DNA from: Paralithodes platypus
Lineage: Eukaryota > Arthropoda > Malacostraca > Decapoda > Lithodidae
DNA: 64,000 nt
Direction of reading: 5' to 3'
Assembly (NCBI GenBank): GCA_032716605.1
Contig: CM064519.1
Span: 15,022,399-15,086,398, forward strand
Part shown: positions 50,201 through 61,590 of the stretch, one piece after another
Layout of the letters: each line of letters opens with the position of its first letter
Position numbering within the stretch: the first letter of the stretch is position 1
Notes under the pieces: model-generated
The model's database searches: none
Told to the model about the DNA's origin: nothing
Seen by the model: the letters and a program-made list of their open reading frames with translations, nothing else
Position numbers and translations under genes: made by a program

Positions 50201-50908
50201 TATATATTTCTAACAATAAAAATAAGTGAAAATGACACTCAATAAGCCTAGGCCAGTCAAAGTGACAGTATAATAATAATAAAACTAAGTATAAGTGAAA
50301 GAGACACACACAAGTAATAATAAGTGCCTTCATAACAATATGAATAAGTGACAGTGACACTATATATATTATTAGCTTACCTAACAATACATAAAAGGGG
50401 AAATGACACTACCAATTATCAAAGTCCAGTGAAAGTGACACTAATAATCATAATAATAATAATAAAACGAAGTAATAAGTGACAGAGACACAAATAAGTT
50501 CATATAAATAACTTTATTGAGTGAAAATAACATAATAACTATAATAAATGACAGAATAACCAATAAAACACTATCAAATTGCTTCCTGGCATAATTGCGG
50601 GTGGAGCGACGAGTGCAACTGGGCGTCGTAGCCGGGGCTGCGGTTGAGTGTTCGGACGCGCCGAGGTAAATATGCGGCAAAAGTTACCTCCACTTCCATC
50701 ACCATCACTCCGAAACCAGTTGAGCTAGAGAGCTCTACTCAACGCCATTCTACACAGGAAGGTAAGGCGCTCATTTCTATATATGTTCGATTAATGTAGG
50801 TCATATATTAAGCGAGATTAGCCTTAGTTTACTTTTGTTGATATTCGACCAGATCGCCCGGATACGAGCTCCGTCATTAGGAGAGCCTGCCCGGGCCAGG
50901 AGGCTTAA
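47222..50908 (+). mobile_element. piggyBac-type transposon 2, uninterrupted
   Basis: Left TTAACCCTTCCAGCCCGGG at 47222-47240; right (reverse complement) TTAAGCCTCCTGGCCCGGGC ending at 50908. TTAA at 47222-47225 and 50905-50908. 3.69 kb, with transposase frame 47447-49993, 3' repeat region 50062-50510 and right end. Confidence 0.88.
47447..50062 (+). pseudogene. piggyBac transposase 2 (no ATG, premature stop in last zinc finger)
   Basis: 848 open codons, about 75-80% identical by eye to transposase 1. Acidic N-terminus (SEDDFVGFGDDDNVDLFEGG), basic/Pro and Arg-Gly-rich linker (GRGRGRGRGQPAD), DDE core with MCLDESLVLFRGRL, LYTDNYYTSP, KKSGPILSIHWHDQ, NMRLVDKSDMQMG, and CHVCSHTTRRPRKPTKTTWE. 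Element 1's initiator ATGAAT is deleted here, so the frame has no ATG until the Met of VQMGSGV (about 48574). At 49991-49993 TGA replaces the TGC Cys codon of element 1, removing LECQVGLCAGTC ... (original stop 50060-50062). Dead as it stands. Confidence 0.92.
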
Positions 50909-51240
50909 AGGGTTAAAATCGAGTGCAAATGGCCGGGAGAGCAGCGGGCCAGACAGCCGACTCCCAGGGCTTACCGCCGCCCATTAACTCATGTTCCCTG
51001 TGTTCTCGAGAGGCCGACAGTGTAGCCAGTAGTGAGCATAGCTGGGAAAAATATACCGATATATGCTAAACTTCCATGTTCGTGGCACCACTGCAAGAGA
51101 ACCACGAGTGCTACGTAGCTTGTTCTGGTCTCATTTTGAAGCTTTTAGTGCCTAGTTTTTTTGCTAAATATTTTTTTTTTCATGCAGATGCTTGATTTAT
51201 CATGCAGGAGGGCCTGAATATGCCCAAATGAGCCCAAAAC
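50909..51240. other. No recognisable gene
   Basis: Mixed sequence after piggyBac 2; no conserved frame. Confidence 0.4.
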
Positions 51241-51385
51241 ACCCCGCTAGACAAGGGTTAATATTGACAACAAAATGAGGCGAAAAGTCTCAAAATTGCA
51301 AAACTAACGGAACGAACGTGTTAAAACTAATGTGCTAAACATGAGGGAGAAGGGGGTCCAGAGAAAGCTAGTACTACCCCCTTAA
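51241..51385 (-). repeat. Family E repeat, terminal portion
   Basis: TTAATATTGACAACAAAATG ... CATGAGGGAGAAGGGGGTCC ... AGTACTACCCCCTTAA; identical in order to 22990-23137. Its right TTAA (51382-51385) is shared with the next MITE end. Confidence 0.6.
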
Positions 51386-51469
51386 CCCGGGAACTGCGGG
51401 AAGACTCTTAAGAGTTCCCCGGCGGACTGCGGGAAGACTCTTAGGAGTCAGAGAAAAAAAAAATCAACT
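51382..51469. repeat. TTAA element end with duplicated palindrome
   Basis: TTAACCCGGGAACTGCGGG, then ACTCTTAAGAGT (51404-51415) and ACTCTTAGGAGT (51437-51448), each preceded by ACTGCGGGAAG, 33 bp apart. Only the left end of an element is present; the 488-bp MITE copy 3 follows directly. Confidence 0.55.
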
Positions 51470-51957
51470 TTAACCCTCCAGCCCCGGCTATGTATTATAT
51501 ATATATTCCTCGAAACCCGGGTGTTTTGGCCGAAAAACGTCTAGGCTAGGCTACCGTATATTCGTTAATCAGACTGCTTCCCGCATTCCCGCGCATCCCC
51601 AAGCGTAGCTGTGTTATTTACCTGTAGAATGGCATTAAGTAGAGCTCTCTAAGTCAACTGGTTGAGCTGTGATGATGATTTCATTGGAGATAACTTTATG
51701 GCCAAAACAGCCACTTTACACCACTTTTCGATACTTAACAACAACATACAGGCACACACGAACAAGCGACGCTCTCCTTCTTGTGGCCGGAGATGCGGGG
51801 CGTCGGTCCAGCCGGCTGTTGTTTACATGCGTCGGACCGACGCCACGCACACGAAGCTCACAGGCTTTCAACCACTGGGCGTTCAAGAGGCCTTCCGGGT
51901 ACCTGTTATATGCTTTTTTATGGGCGTTCAAGAGCCCTTCCGTGGTGAGAGGGTTAA
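51470..51957. mobile_element. 488-bp TTAA MITE, copy 3 (reversed)
   Basis: TTAA at 51470-51473 and 51954-51957; same length as copy 1 and about 98% identical by eye. Confidence 0.88.
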
Positions 51958-52520
51958 ACATCAAATTATTATTATTATTATTTGTTTTTGTTGTTTTTTT
52001 TTGCCCCTGGGCCATGCAAAATATCACTCCTCTACCTCCCCTCCTTCCCCACTTTCCTCCCCTCCTTCAGTTATCACCTATTTTCCCTGTTATTCCCTTA
52101 TTCTGAGGTATATTTTTGTGCTAACATTAGCGAGTTGCAAGCAGGGCATTGTCATCTCTGTTAGCAAGCGAGTGCAAGAGAGAGAGAGAGAGAGAGAGTA
52201 TCGATCGACTGTGTCTCAGTGGCCTTGGGGGAAATTGGCGGGAAAGCAGGTTGCCTCACCCATACATTATATAACTCGCGGCCTGTATCTCCGATTTTGA
52301 CCATCCAAACGCTGTTTTCACTCGTTTTATTGTTGTTTCAGGTTAATACCTTTATAATCAACCCATAATAGACGTGTATGGATAAGTATTATTGCTATTT
52401 ATGGTAAAATTAATATTTTAGTGATGGAAACAGCTCAAATACGTCAGCACAGGCGGACGTTTCTAATTACCCCCCATGCGCACTTCTTAGGTTAAGAAGG
52501 GTCTGTGGTAGTAAAAAGGG
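51958..52520. other. No gene; (ATT) and (GA) microsatellites
   Basis: (ATT)5 at about 51967-51982 and (GA)11 at about 52176-52198. T-rich frames here are compositional. Confidence 0.5.
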
Positions 52521-52634
52521 TTAAGAGATAGTTTGGAAGTTTGTTAATTGCTAGAGGCCCTTTTTAAACTGAATAAAAGTCTAATAGTTGCCAGAATAAA
52601 ACTAAAGACAGTCATCGGTACAGAAGGGGCTAAT
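52521..52634. mobile_element. M4 MITE, right portion
   Basis: Aligned with 23215-23334: AGATAGTTTG, CTGAATAAAAGTCTAATAG, and right end ATCGGTACAGAAGGGGCTAA versus CACCGGTACTGTACGGGTTAA. Diverged. Confidence 0.5.
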
Positions 52635-52689
52635 ATGGGTATTAAGTGACACCCCGTTCTTAACATTAATCATCAATTACAAACCCCAA

Positions 52690-52795
52690 TGTACTTAAAT
52701 AAACTAATGAAAGCATATGGTCCTCCCGGGATTCAAACTCGGGACACCACACCCAGAACATAAGCACCTAAACCATTACACCCAACAATAGTCAT
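52690..52795 (-). mobile_element. tRNA-derived SINE S3, copy 2
   Basis: Minus strand: GGGTGTAATGGTTTAGGTGC (A-box-like), GTTTGAATCCCGGGAGG (B-box), CATATGCTTTCATTAGTTTA. Matches 39467-39600. Confidence 0.6.
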
Positions 52796-52813
52796 TAGAC
52801 AATTTTAAGAAGT

Positions 52814-53049
52814 TTAACCCCTTCAGACTCATATGACACAGAGGTTGCCAGATTAGCAATAAGAAATAAGAGTTCTCTCCCTCTTATAATTACTTCTCCA
52901 AAATTAGTTTTCTGCCCACAGCTAACTCAAAGACAACTGCAGAGGTTGAAGTCACTAAACTGAAGGTTTCTAAATACCCCTGATGGTAACAAAGGCTTTA
53001 AAGTATCCCTAATAGGCTCAAAATCGCGTCATATGTCGGAGAGGGTTAA
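52814..53049. mobile_element. M2 MITE copy 2
   Basis: 236 bp, TTAA at 52814-52817 and 53046-53049. Left ends TTAACCCCTTCAGACTCATA, right reverse complement TTAACCCTCTCCGACATATG. Supplies the empty site for the 488-bp MITE copy 1. Confidence 0.8.
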
Positions 53050-53160
53050 TAAGGATCTGCTGGCATCGGGGTGTGAGTATCCTAGGTTCGAATCCTTGAA
53101 GTACCACACAGTTTCATGAAGTTTATTTGAAAGTAAATTGGTGGGTTTGTGATATGAAAG
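53050..53160 (+). mobile_element. tRNA-derived SINE S3, copy 3 (head lost)
   Basis: B-box GGTTCGAATCC at 53085-53095 followed by CAGTTTCATGAAGTTTATTT; no A-box, the M2 border lies where it would be. Confidence 0.5.
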
Positions 53161-53188
53161 TATATAGTAATTGGATTGCTAGAGGCCC

Positions 53189-53770
53189 TTAAGGGGAGAC
53201 TAACCATTTTTCTGGAACCCCTTCTCCCTGATGTTTAGCCCCACTACTTTTGAGATTTTAACCCTCTCACGACCATAGGACGCAGAGGTTGCCAGATTAG
53301 CAATAAGAAATAGATTACTCTCACTGTTATAATTACCTCTCCAAAATTAGTTTTCTGCCCACAGCTAACTCAAAGACAACTGCAGAGGTTGAAGTAAACA
53401 AACTAAAGGTTTATAGATACCCCTGACGGTAACAAAGGATTTAAAGTATCCCTAATAGGCTCAAAAATCGCGTCAGGATGTGAGAGGGTTAAGACGTTGG
53501 TTCCATTAGTTTAGGGACTTTATAATCTTTCATCCCATTTCTTTGTCAATATTAGGACCCTTCGTGCCATTTAGGTTAATATTTTTTCCTGGCGAGCGAT
53601 AGCGAGCCTGTAATTTTAAGAGGAATCGGCCTTTGGCCGAGAAATTTTTCTACCGAAAAATTTACAAATCTATTTTGAAGGGGGGTCTAGGGGTGTTTTT
53701 CTAAGCTTGATGGAGGTCTAGGGAGGAAACTAAACAAATATATGAATAAATTAATTAATAGACCAAACAA
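53189..53770 (+). repeat. Family E repeat, longest copy, split by M2
   Basis: Starts TTAAGGGGAGACTAACC, then CCCCTTCTCCCTGATGTTTAG, M2 insertion (53258-53492), GACGTTGGTTCCATTAGTTTA, CCTGGCGAGCGATAGCGAGC, CGGCCTTTGGCCG, CTACCGAAAAATTTACAAAT, GGAGGAAACTAAACAAATAT. Colinear with the reverse of copy 1, which lacks the insertion. Confidence 0.65.
53258..53492. mobile_element. M2 MITE copy 3
   Basis: 235 bp, TTAA at 53258-53261 and 53489-53492, nested in family E (TGAGATT | TTAA | GACG; the empty equivalent in copy 1, reversed, is TGAGGTTATAAGACG). Confidence 0.85.
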
Positions 53771-53789
53771 ACGGCCACTTACCTTTTGA

Positions 53790-56700
53790 TGTGTTCGCCA
53801 CTCTTCTAGCGGCACCAAGGAGCGCGACGCCCCTCGTTATGGGTGGTGATTTGGTGCAGTAGACTGTTTGAAGCGACAGCTCGCTCCCTTGCGAGGATGG
53901 GCTTGTCTGGCACTTTTTGCAGTTCGACATCTAGGGCTCTCTTGAAGTTGTCTAACGAGATGTCCCTCATGTCTCTTACTCGCCGTGGGAGTTTGTTGAA
54001 GAGACGTGGGCCTCTGTGTGATAACCAGCCCTCTCGCAGAGAGCCCATAGTACCCCTGTTATTCATCCGGGGGATTTCGCATTCCCAGCCTCTCCTATCA
54101 CTGAATTTCATGACTATCGGAGTATGTAGGTTTGGTACTAAACCCTCTGCGATTTTCCACGTGTATATTATTAGGTAACGTTCTCTTCTACGTTCCAGTG
54201 AGTACAGATTCAGTGCTCTTAAACGCTCCCAATAGTGTAGATGTTTTATCGAACTTATATGCGAAGTGAAATTTCTTTGTACACTCTCTACGTCATTTAT
54301 TTCACCTGCTTTGTATGGGGATGTTAATACGCTACAGAATTCAAGCCGCGGTAGCACTAGAGATTTGAAGAGCGTTATCATAGGCAATTCACCGCGTGTT
54401 TTAAAAGTACGCAGAATCCAACCCGTTAGACGTTTCGCAGCCGCCACTTTGACCTGGTTATGTACTTTGAAACCCATATTTTCAGACATTAATACCCCAA
54501 GGTCTTTCACACTGTCTTTCCGTTCTATTATGTGGTTAGATTCTGTTAAGTAATTTGTAATTTCTTTAACACCATTATTATCTCCGTACCGTATTAATTG
54601 GAATTTTTCCTCATTGAATTGCATGTTGTTTTCCCTGGTCCACTGGAACACTACATTCATGTCTTCCTGCAGTCGGCCCGTGTCCTCTTGTGTGTTTACT
54701 ATCTTGCTTAATTTTGTGTCATCAGCAAAAGACGACACCGTACTGTGTCTGGTGTTGGTATCTATGTTGCAAATTAGTATGAGGAACAGAAGGGGCGCTA
54801 GCACTGTTCCTTGGGGCACTGAGCTTTTGACATCCGAAGGCTCAGATGTGACTTGGTTTACTGCTACTGATTGTTTTCGGTTTACGAGGAAATTGTATAT
54901 CCACCGTCCGATTTTCCCAGTTATACCTTTTGCTTTCAGTTTGTGGGCTATTATACCATGGTCACATTTATCAAATGCCTTAGCAAAATCGGTGTAAATG
55001 ACACATCCACGTTTTTCTTTTCTTCTAGAGCTTTAAGAATTTTGTCATAGTGTTCCAAAAGTTGTGAGAGACATGATCTTCCCGCTCTGAACCCATGTTG
55101 ACCGGTGTTGTGTAGTTCATTTGTCTCCATGAATGTTGAAATTTTGCTTCGCAGGACTCGCTCGAAAACTTTAATGATGTGAGAGGTTAGAGCTACCGGG
55201 CGGTAGTTTTTTGGTAGTGCTTTACTCCCTCCTTTATGCAGTGGGGCAATTGTTGCGTTTTTCAAGCTATCTGGTATGTCACCAGTGTCTAGACTCCTTC
55301 TCCACATTATAGCCAGGGGTTTTGAGAGGTTTTCCTTACATTTCTTCATTAGGATCGAATTCCATGAGTCCGGGCCTGGTGCCGAGTGGGATGGCATGTT
55401 GGAAATGGCCTCTTCTATGTCTTTTGGACCGAAATCAATATCCAGCATCTGAGGGGTTTCCGTGGGGGGAGGTTTCCATGAAAAATATATTTTGGTCTCT
55501 GATGACTTTTGTTTCATCAGGCTCACTGAATGCCATTTCATACTGCCTGCTTAAGAGTTCGCTCATTTCCTTTTTGTCCCCTGTGAAAGAGCCGTCCCCT
55601 TTGCTCAGTGGGCCGATGTTTGATGTTGTTTTAGCCTTTTGTTTGGCGTATGAAAAGAAGTATTTGGAATTTTCCTTTATACCTGCAATAGCTTTCCTCT
55701 CCTCTTCCATATGTTGTAGTTCATATGATATTCTTAGCCTTTGTTCAATTTCCACAATTTCTCTATCTATTTCGACCTTTTGCCTATCCTGTAGATTTTG
55801 ATGTGTGCGTCTTTGTGTGAGTAATTTCTTCTTCTGTACAGCCTCCTCCTTTCCCGATCTTGTTTGCTTCTTCGTTTTGTTTGTCTTGCAGGTATATGGT
55901 GGCTACAGATTTGGGTCATGGTTTCTGTTATTAAGACTAGACATTCTGCTGGTGTCAGGTTATCCATTAAATCTTCCCAGTCTATTTCCTCCATTTCTTG
56001 ATTTACCTCTTCCCACCTAATGTTTTTGTTATTGAAGTGAAATTTACTGAAGGGGCCGGTTTTTGTTCTCGATTCTGAGGTTGTCTGTACACTTTCTAAG
56101 GTTGTTTTGATCTCAATTAATTTATGATCTGAGTATGTTGTGTCCGATATGTTAATGCTGTGTACTAGAGAGTCGTTGTTAGTGAAGACCAGGTCTAAGA
56201 TATTGTTTTCCCGTGTGGGTTCAGCAATATGTTGGGTAAGACTAAAAAAATCACAAAGTTCAAAAAGCTCTCTCGTATTAGTATTTGCTTCTCCGGTGTT
56301 ATTTGCCACTAACTGGTTTTCTAGTTGTCTCCATTTAATGTTTGGTAGGTTAAAGTCTCCTAACCATATAATATTTGGTGTTGGGTTCCCCAGGGTTTCC
56401 ACTTCTGATTTTATTTTGTTGAGCTGGGTTTTGAATTCTTCTCGGGATGAGTCTGGAGGCCTGTATGTAACAATAACTGCTAAATTTAGGGATTCTATTT
56501 TAACTCCCAAGTATTTCCACCACTTCGTTACTGTTATTTAGGAATTCAGTACATATCAGTGAGTCATGTATGTACAAGGCTACACCTCCATGTGATCTAT
56601 GCGTTCTGTCCGCCCTATGTAGGTTGTAACCAGGAATCCATACCTCACTATCTTGCTGATCTTTAATGTTTGTTTCTGTGAGAGCCGCAAATATAGCGTT

Positions 56701-56960
56701 TCCTTCTTCTAGCAGGCCCCTAATAAATGGTACTTTGTTCGTGGTTCTATTTTTTAGGCCTTGGATATTTGCAAACAAGATTGGGGAGGGATTGTTTGGA
56801 GTACTATGTGTACCTAATAGTCTTCGGGATGTATTGGCCACTCTTGGGAGGCCAGGAGGTGCTCGAGGTGTTCTATGTGCTCTTCCATATCCCTCAGTCT
56901 CTTCATCTTCATCTGCCCTTTCCCTCCTTGCCTTTTTCCTCTGTCTCGTCCTCGCATAGC
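53790..56960 (-). pseudogene. LINE-C, antisense CR1/L2-like ORF2 with at least four frameshifts
   Basis: From 56841 down: endonuclease ILFANIQGLKNR, AIFAALTETNI, HGGVALYIH; slip near 56510; NIIWLGDFNLPNIKW, NNILDLVFTN, SDHKLIEI; slip near 55760; linker NSKYFFSYAKQK; slip in a C run near 55470; RT SAPGPDSWNSILMKK, NYRPVALTSHIIKVFERV, QHGFRAGRSCLSQL; 2-nt insertion near 55005 before motif A (IYTDFAKAFDK); SVPQGTVLAPLLFLI, motif C SSFADDTKL, DLGVLMSENMGFKVH, C-terminal LFNKLPRRVRDMRDISLDNFKR. Catalytic residues are recognisable, but the reading frame is broken. No 3' tail found; family E lies just beyond 53790. Confidence 0.85.
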
Positions 56961-57600
56961 TAGAGAGTTTTTTGGGCTACCATTCGTGTTAGGTCTAGCA
57001 TATCTCCACTGTCCGCATTAGCTGAATAAAATCGCCTAATGGTGGCCGGAATATAATTAAATAAGCTAGACTACTGAGATGGTTAAGTTAAAAGTATATT
57101 TGTTAGTAGTCTTGGCAAATCCAACGTACAAGGCTATTAACCTAATTGCAATGACGACTTGTCTATTTTGACTGCTATGTCGTCATTCCAACCGCGGTTA
57201 AAAAGAAAACGTCTAGAGTCTACTCCTTATCTTGCTCTAGGAGACGTTGTACATTAACCAAAACTACCACCGAAGATGAAAAAAGCATAGAAGAGAAGAA
57301 AATGGGGTTTACCTTAGTTACCGCTTAAGGCCCATCCCGTGTTCCGTCATGTGCAGATCCCTGTCGAACGTGCGCATGAGCGACCCTCTCTTGTCATCAT
57401 TTTTTCACGCGCTCCATTGAATGAAGTCGCTTTTGTTGTGCTCCTTTAATTCACCCTGTATAGGTTCGTTTCGGCTTATCTGGCCTTCTTTTTTGTTAGA
57501 CAGATGTTACGTGATCTAGGGCACACGTAAATGGGCTCCTCAGTGTGTTTAATGGAGACGCGTGTGGAAATAGCTACCGAAGGTATGGGGGCGCCTGGCG
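56961..57600. other. No recognisable gene
   Basis: Ordinary base composition (57061-57120 has 21 A in 60). Includes an M4-like scrap near 57018-57055. Marks the contrast with the A-poor element that follows. Confidence 0.5.
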
Positions 57601-57904
57601 TTCCTCGTGTGTGTTTTTCATTCCTTTCTCTTTTCATATTCTTTTTTCCTGTTAGTCTGGGCATAGTTTAGCTTTTAGCTTATTTTAGCCTAGCTTGTTT
57701 CTCATTCAGGAATTGCTATGCCCCTATGAGTTTTCATATTTTCATAGCCTAGGTGTACAGTTGGTTCACGATCTGAGATTTCGTGGTGGCGGTGCTGTTT
57801 GTAGGGTTTGTGTCGGCCGCATTATTAGCGTTATTCCCGAGTCCCCCCTTTCGAGCCTTCACTGTGTCTCAAGGGCCTGGGCGCTTGGTGGTTCGTGATA
57901 TCCA

Positions 57905-58091
57905 GGGGTACCCCACGGGGGCCCCTCCCTCACACCACAGGGATTTTCGCCCCTGACACATTCTCTCCTCACGGCTAGGCCACCCTTTTTCTCGCCAGTT
58001 TCATTTACTGGTTTTTGTGTTCCCTTACTGTTTTCACCTCCATCCTTTCATACCCTTTTGCCCAATCCTGGGGTACCCTACGGGGGCCCCT
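57905..58091. repeat. Direct repeat in DIRS leader
   Basis: GGGGTACCCCACGGGGGCCC (57905) and GGGGTACCCTACGGGGGCCC (58070), 165 bp apart, each preceded by TCC(A/T)G-like sequence. GGGGTACCCC is itself palindromic. Confidence 0.75.
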
Positions 58092-58355
58092 GTTTGTGCC
58101 AAACCACCCTTCCTGCCACTTCTCCTCATGGGCTTTGCTCTATCTCTGTGGGTTGGGTGGTTCCTGGGGGATGTGCCTCCTCTCCCCTGGTGTGTCTTCC
58201 TTGCCTCTCCCTTGACCGGTTGAGTCAGGATATTATCAAGGAAGACACTGCTCAGCTTGATGGCCATCGTCGCTTGGAGTTCATAAGGAGATGACGCTTT
58301 TGGTATTCCCTAGACGCTCCTCTCGCTTTTTCGGCGCCGGACCATCTCGGCCGGT

Positions 58356-58499
58356 CCCGCAAATTTGCGGGAGCTCGATTCGGTCCTCTGGGACGTTTCG
58401 GCTCCCCTCAAATTTGCGGAGATCGTGGGGGGGTCCCGCGAAATTGCGGGAGGGTGGTGTCGGTACGGTTATGCCTCCATTGGCCCGCAAATTTGCGGT
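58356..58499. repeat. Four palindromic iterons CCCGCAAATTTGCGGG
   Basis: 58356-58371 perfect 16-bp palindrome; 58404-58419 CCCCTCAAATTTGCGG; 58435-58450 CCCGCGAAATTGCGGG; 58484-58499 CCCGCAAATTTGCGGT. Start-to-start spacing 48, 31 and 49. Located upstream of gag in the DIRS leader. May bind a dimeric protein; function unknown. Confidence 0.8.
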
Positions 58500-58726
58500 A
58501 ATAGTTGGCTTTCACTATTGACTTTTGTTTATGTCATCTTGTTGCCTGATACTATCTTGGTGTATGCACTTTACTGGTGTTATAGGCCTTGCATGTAAGA
58601 TGTTGAGTGGTGGTTAACACTTTCTCCATCTTTGCAGGTTCTGCTAGTGCTCTTCCGCCTCGGCCGCCCTCCTCACCTACCTCTGTGCCCCCAGTTTAGG
58701 GTGAGTACGGATACCTGTTTGCATGT

Positions 58727-60590
58727 GTGTTCCTGTTTCCCCATGCTCCTTCCCTGGTTCTTCTTGGACATTCTCTCCACTTACTCCTTCGACGTGCTGA
58801 TTATGGTGTGTGTTCTTCTAGTGCAGGTAGGCTGCCTTGCTTTCGCCTTGGTTGTCGCTCCCCGTGCTTGGAGAGCCACAAGTCCTGCTTGCGCCACTCG
58901 CTCTGTGTGTCCTCTACGGCCTACATCCCTGCTCTGTGTGGCCCGTGTCTGGCCCTGGTGGATGTGCTGCACCATGGCCCTGGTTCCTCGGCGGCGGCTG
59001 TGGCCTCTGCTTCCCTTCCGTCGGTGTGGACGATGGTCTCCCGCCGCATTAGGACTGTGGGCCACCGTTCCCCGGCCTTTGTTGCCGACCGGATCCGCGT
59101 CGCCCTGGTTATCCCTGACCCGACTGAAGGCCGTTCACCTGGCCCTCTCCCTGCTCGGGCCCTCTCCCCTGGGTCCCGCAGCCGGTCGTCCCATCGTCGG
59201 GGGGTTCCCCAGCTCCGTCCACGCTCTCGCTCGCCTCGTCGTCCGTCCTCTACTGCCCCTCGTCGTCCTCCTGATCGCCTTGACGACACCCATCGCCCTC
59301 GTCATGGTTCTCGCCCTGAGGCCGAGGTTAGCGGCTCTGGCCCTGTGCGCCCTACCCTGGCCTCTACGGATAGGGGCTCTACTCCCTTCCGTCCGCTTCC
59401 CCAGCCCGGACGACTTCCTCTTCCGTTGTCCTCTCCGCGCGCGGTTGTTCATGCTGTAGCTGGCCCTCTGCTCCCTCCTCCTACACTGTCCAGGAGGGTC
59501 CGCCTGGATGTCGTTGCTTCTCCTACTTCACCTGCTTCAGTGCCTATTCTTCCTTCACGGTCTCGTCCCATGGTGGAGGTCCCTCCCTCCTCCGCCTCGG
59601 TGTCGGGCTGCCCTGTTATCTCAGCCCCGGGGATCCTTGCTCTGTTTCCCCCCGCGGCTCCTTCTGGCCTCCTTTCACCCGGCCAGCCTTCCCACTCCCG
59701 TCGTCGTGCTCCTCCTCATTCTTCTCTTCCTGACCTTCACTTACCGTCTCGCCAGGTGGGTACCCCTCCTCTTGCCTCGGTGGGGTTTCGCGAGGTTTCG
59801 GGGTCCCCTTTCTCAGGTGCTGACGTGTCGCTGGAAGAGGGGGATGGTGCTGTTTCCCCCTCGGCCGTTCGTGTTCGGGGACGAGTCCCTCAACGGCGAC
59901 ACAACTGTCGTCGCTCGCCTTCCTTGGGCCGCGACGCTGCTGGTTCGTGTCGTGGGTCTCGCTCACGCTCGCCCCTGCAGGCCGACCAATCTGGGGGGGG
60001 GGGTCGCCTCTCTCGGATCGATTGTCGGCTATGCAGGGCTGGGTTGTGTCACGCTTCGACGGGCGCTTGGAGTCGATGGAAGACTCCCTCTTCTCGCGCT
60101 TCTTGGCGGTGACTCACCCTCAGCGCCTCACCCTACCTACCCCTGCTACGGTCCCCCTCCCTTCTGCAGGCCTACGCTCTGGTCAGACTTCAGCCGCCCT
60201 GACATCCTTCCGGCTGTTCAGTCCCTGGCTGTGTTGACGGGTCTGTCCTCCTATGGGACAGGTTTGTGCGCCGCCGGTACGCCTGGCTTAGCCATCATGC
60301 TCGGTCACCCTCTCCCATTGGAGGCCTGGTTTGCTGAGGCCTTCGACTTCACACACCGATCCGTCGACGGCTCTCCTTCCGTCCCTCCCCCGGAGTCTTC
60401 ACTGATTTTGCCTCCTCTTGTGTCTGTCGGCGGGTTGGCCGGCGCGTTCTGGTCCTGGATGAACGCTCCCGTTCTTGAACTTTGTTCTATTGCTACCCCG
60501 TTCTTCTCTCCCCCGGATCAGCCCTCTGTCGCCAAGGTTTTTCCCTTGCGACAGAGGGTGACGGACTTATTGTCTTGTCTTTAGGTTCCC
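58727..60590 (+). pseudogene. DIRS gag-like protein, frame-disrupted
   Basis: Frame 58727-60112: Cys-rich module CFRLGCRSPCLESHKSCLRH and SLCVSSTAYIPALCGPCLAL (zinc-binding type spacing), then Arg-Ser stretches (SRSRSSHRRG, PRSRSPRRP). In the frame of 59508-60584 a second part reads LPLEAWFAEAFDFTHRSVDG, GLAGAFWSWMNAPV and PLRQRVTDLL, colinear with the C-terminal part of DIRS gag. The two parts are in different frames, so at least one indel. True start is uncertain; the Cys module begins near 58810. Confidence 0.6.
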
Positions 60591-61590
60591 TCCAGACGTC
60601 TGTTCACCACCTGCGGCTTTTCGAGGCGTCTGCGCCAGGCGATCTTCGCGAGGGTTTGGACCGCGTTCAGCGGGTCCACCTTCGGCTCTCGGTGTCTTTG
60701 GTTCCCGAGCTGCAGGCGGTTTTGTGCGCGGCAACTCGGCAACGCCCGACGGTACGGTCCTCGTTCTGCCGGCCGGCCCCCTTGGATATTCGTCAGGGTT
60801 TGTTGTACTCTGCGCTATATACGTCGGGTTTTTTAAGCAGGATGCTTGGGAATGCTACGCCTCTCTGTCGGCGGCCCCTGCTTCCGCCACGCGCCGACGC
60901 GCTGTGTCGTTGCGGACCCTGCTTACGTCACGCACCGACACGCTGTGTCGCGCGCAGGGTATTCTCAGTCCCGTCCTTCTGCCGGTCCTCTTCGGGGTGC
61001 TGCTGCAAGTGCTGCCGCCTTGCACGGGCGCAGGACTGGGACGTTGCAGGCCAGTGCGTCGGTTCCGCCTCGCACTTCTGTTCTTGCCCCTTTCATCCCC
61101 GCCGTGTCGGGGCTGGCCGGCCTTCCACTTCCAGCCGCCCTTCGACGGGGTCAGCCCCGCGCCGGCCTGGGGTTGGGGTGGCCCGCCCTTTTCGACGAGG
61201 TTGGGGGGGGGGGGGGGGTAGAGGAGGTCAACGTGGCGCTCATGCCCGCACGGCCCGTACCGGGGGTTCCTCCACGTCAACACAATGTGTAGTTCTCTGG
61301 GTCGGCCTCCTTGTTCTCCTTCTCGCCTGGCCGACCGGGTCACTCCCCTCCTCTCGGGTGCTCCCTTGGGTTGTTTTCGCCCTTGCGCCCTTCGGTAGCT
61401 GCGAGGGACGTTGGGGGCGGCGGGTTGCGCGGAAGGGTCTCACCTGGAGGTGGTCGTCCAGACCCCCACTCCGCTCTTGTCACCGACGCCGGCCCATCTC
61501 TTCAGAGGTGGCCCACGTGTTCACTTCCATGCCCGAGCTGGGTAGCGTCGAGGGAGTTGACCGCCGGTCACCCGGTTTTCCTCTCCCGTG
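60591..61590. other. Gag-RT junction, GC-rich, no intact frame
   Basis: Frames here (for example 60482-62377) are long mainly because A-poor sequence contains few stop codons. Scattered RT N-terminal similarity (WPTCSLPCP, FLSRVFLVP) near 61500-61610. A G run at 61203-61217. Confidence 0.5.

Noticed and set aside
58632..59459. 275-codon hydrophobic frame resembling a membrane protein
   Set aside because: Overlaps the gag Cys-rich frame; Leu/Val richness follows from C/T-rich sequence.
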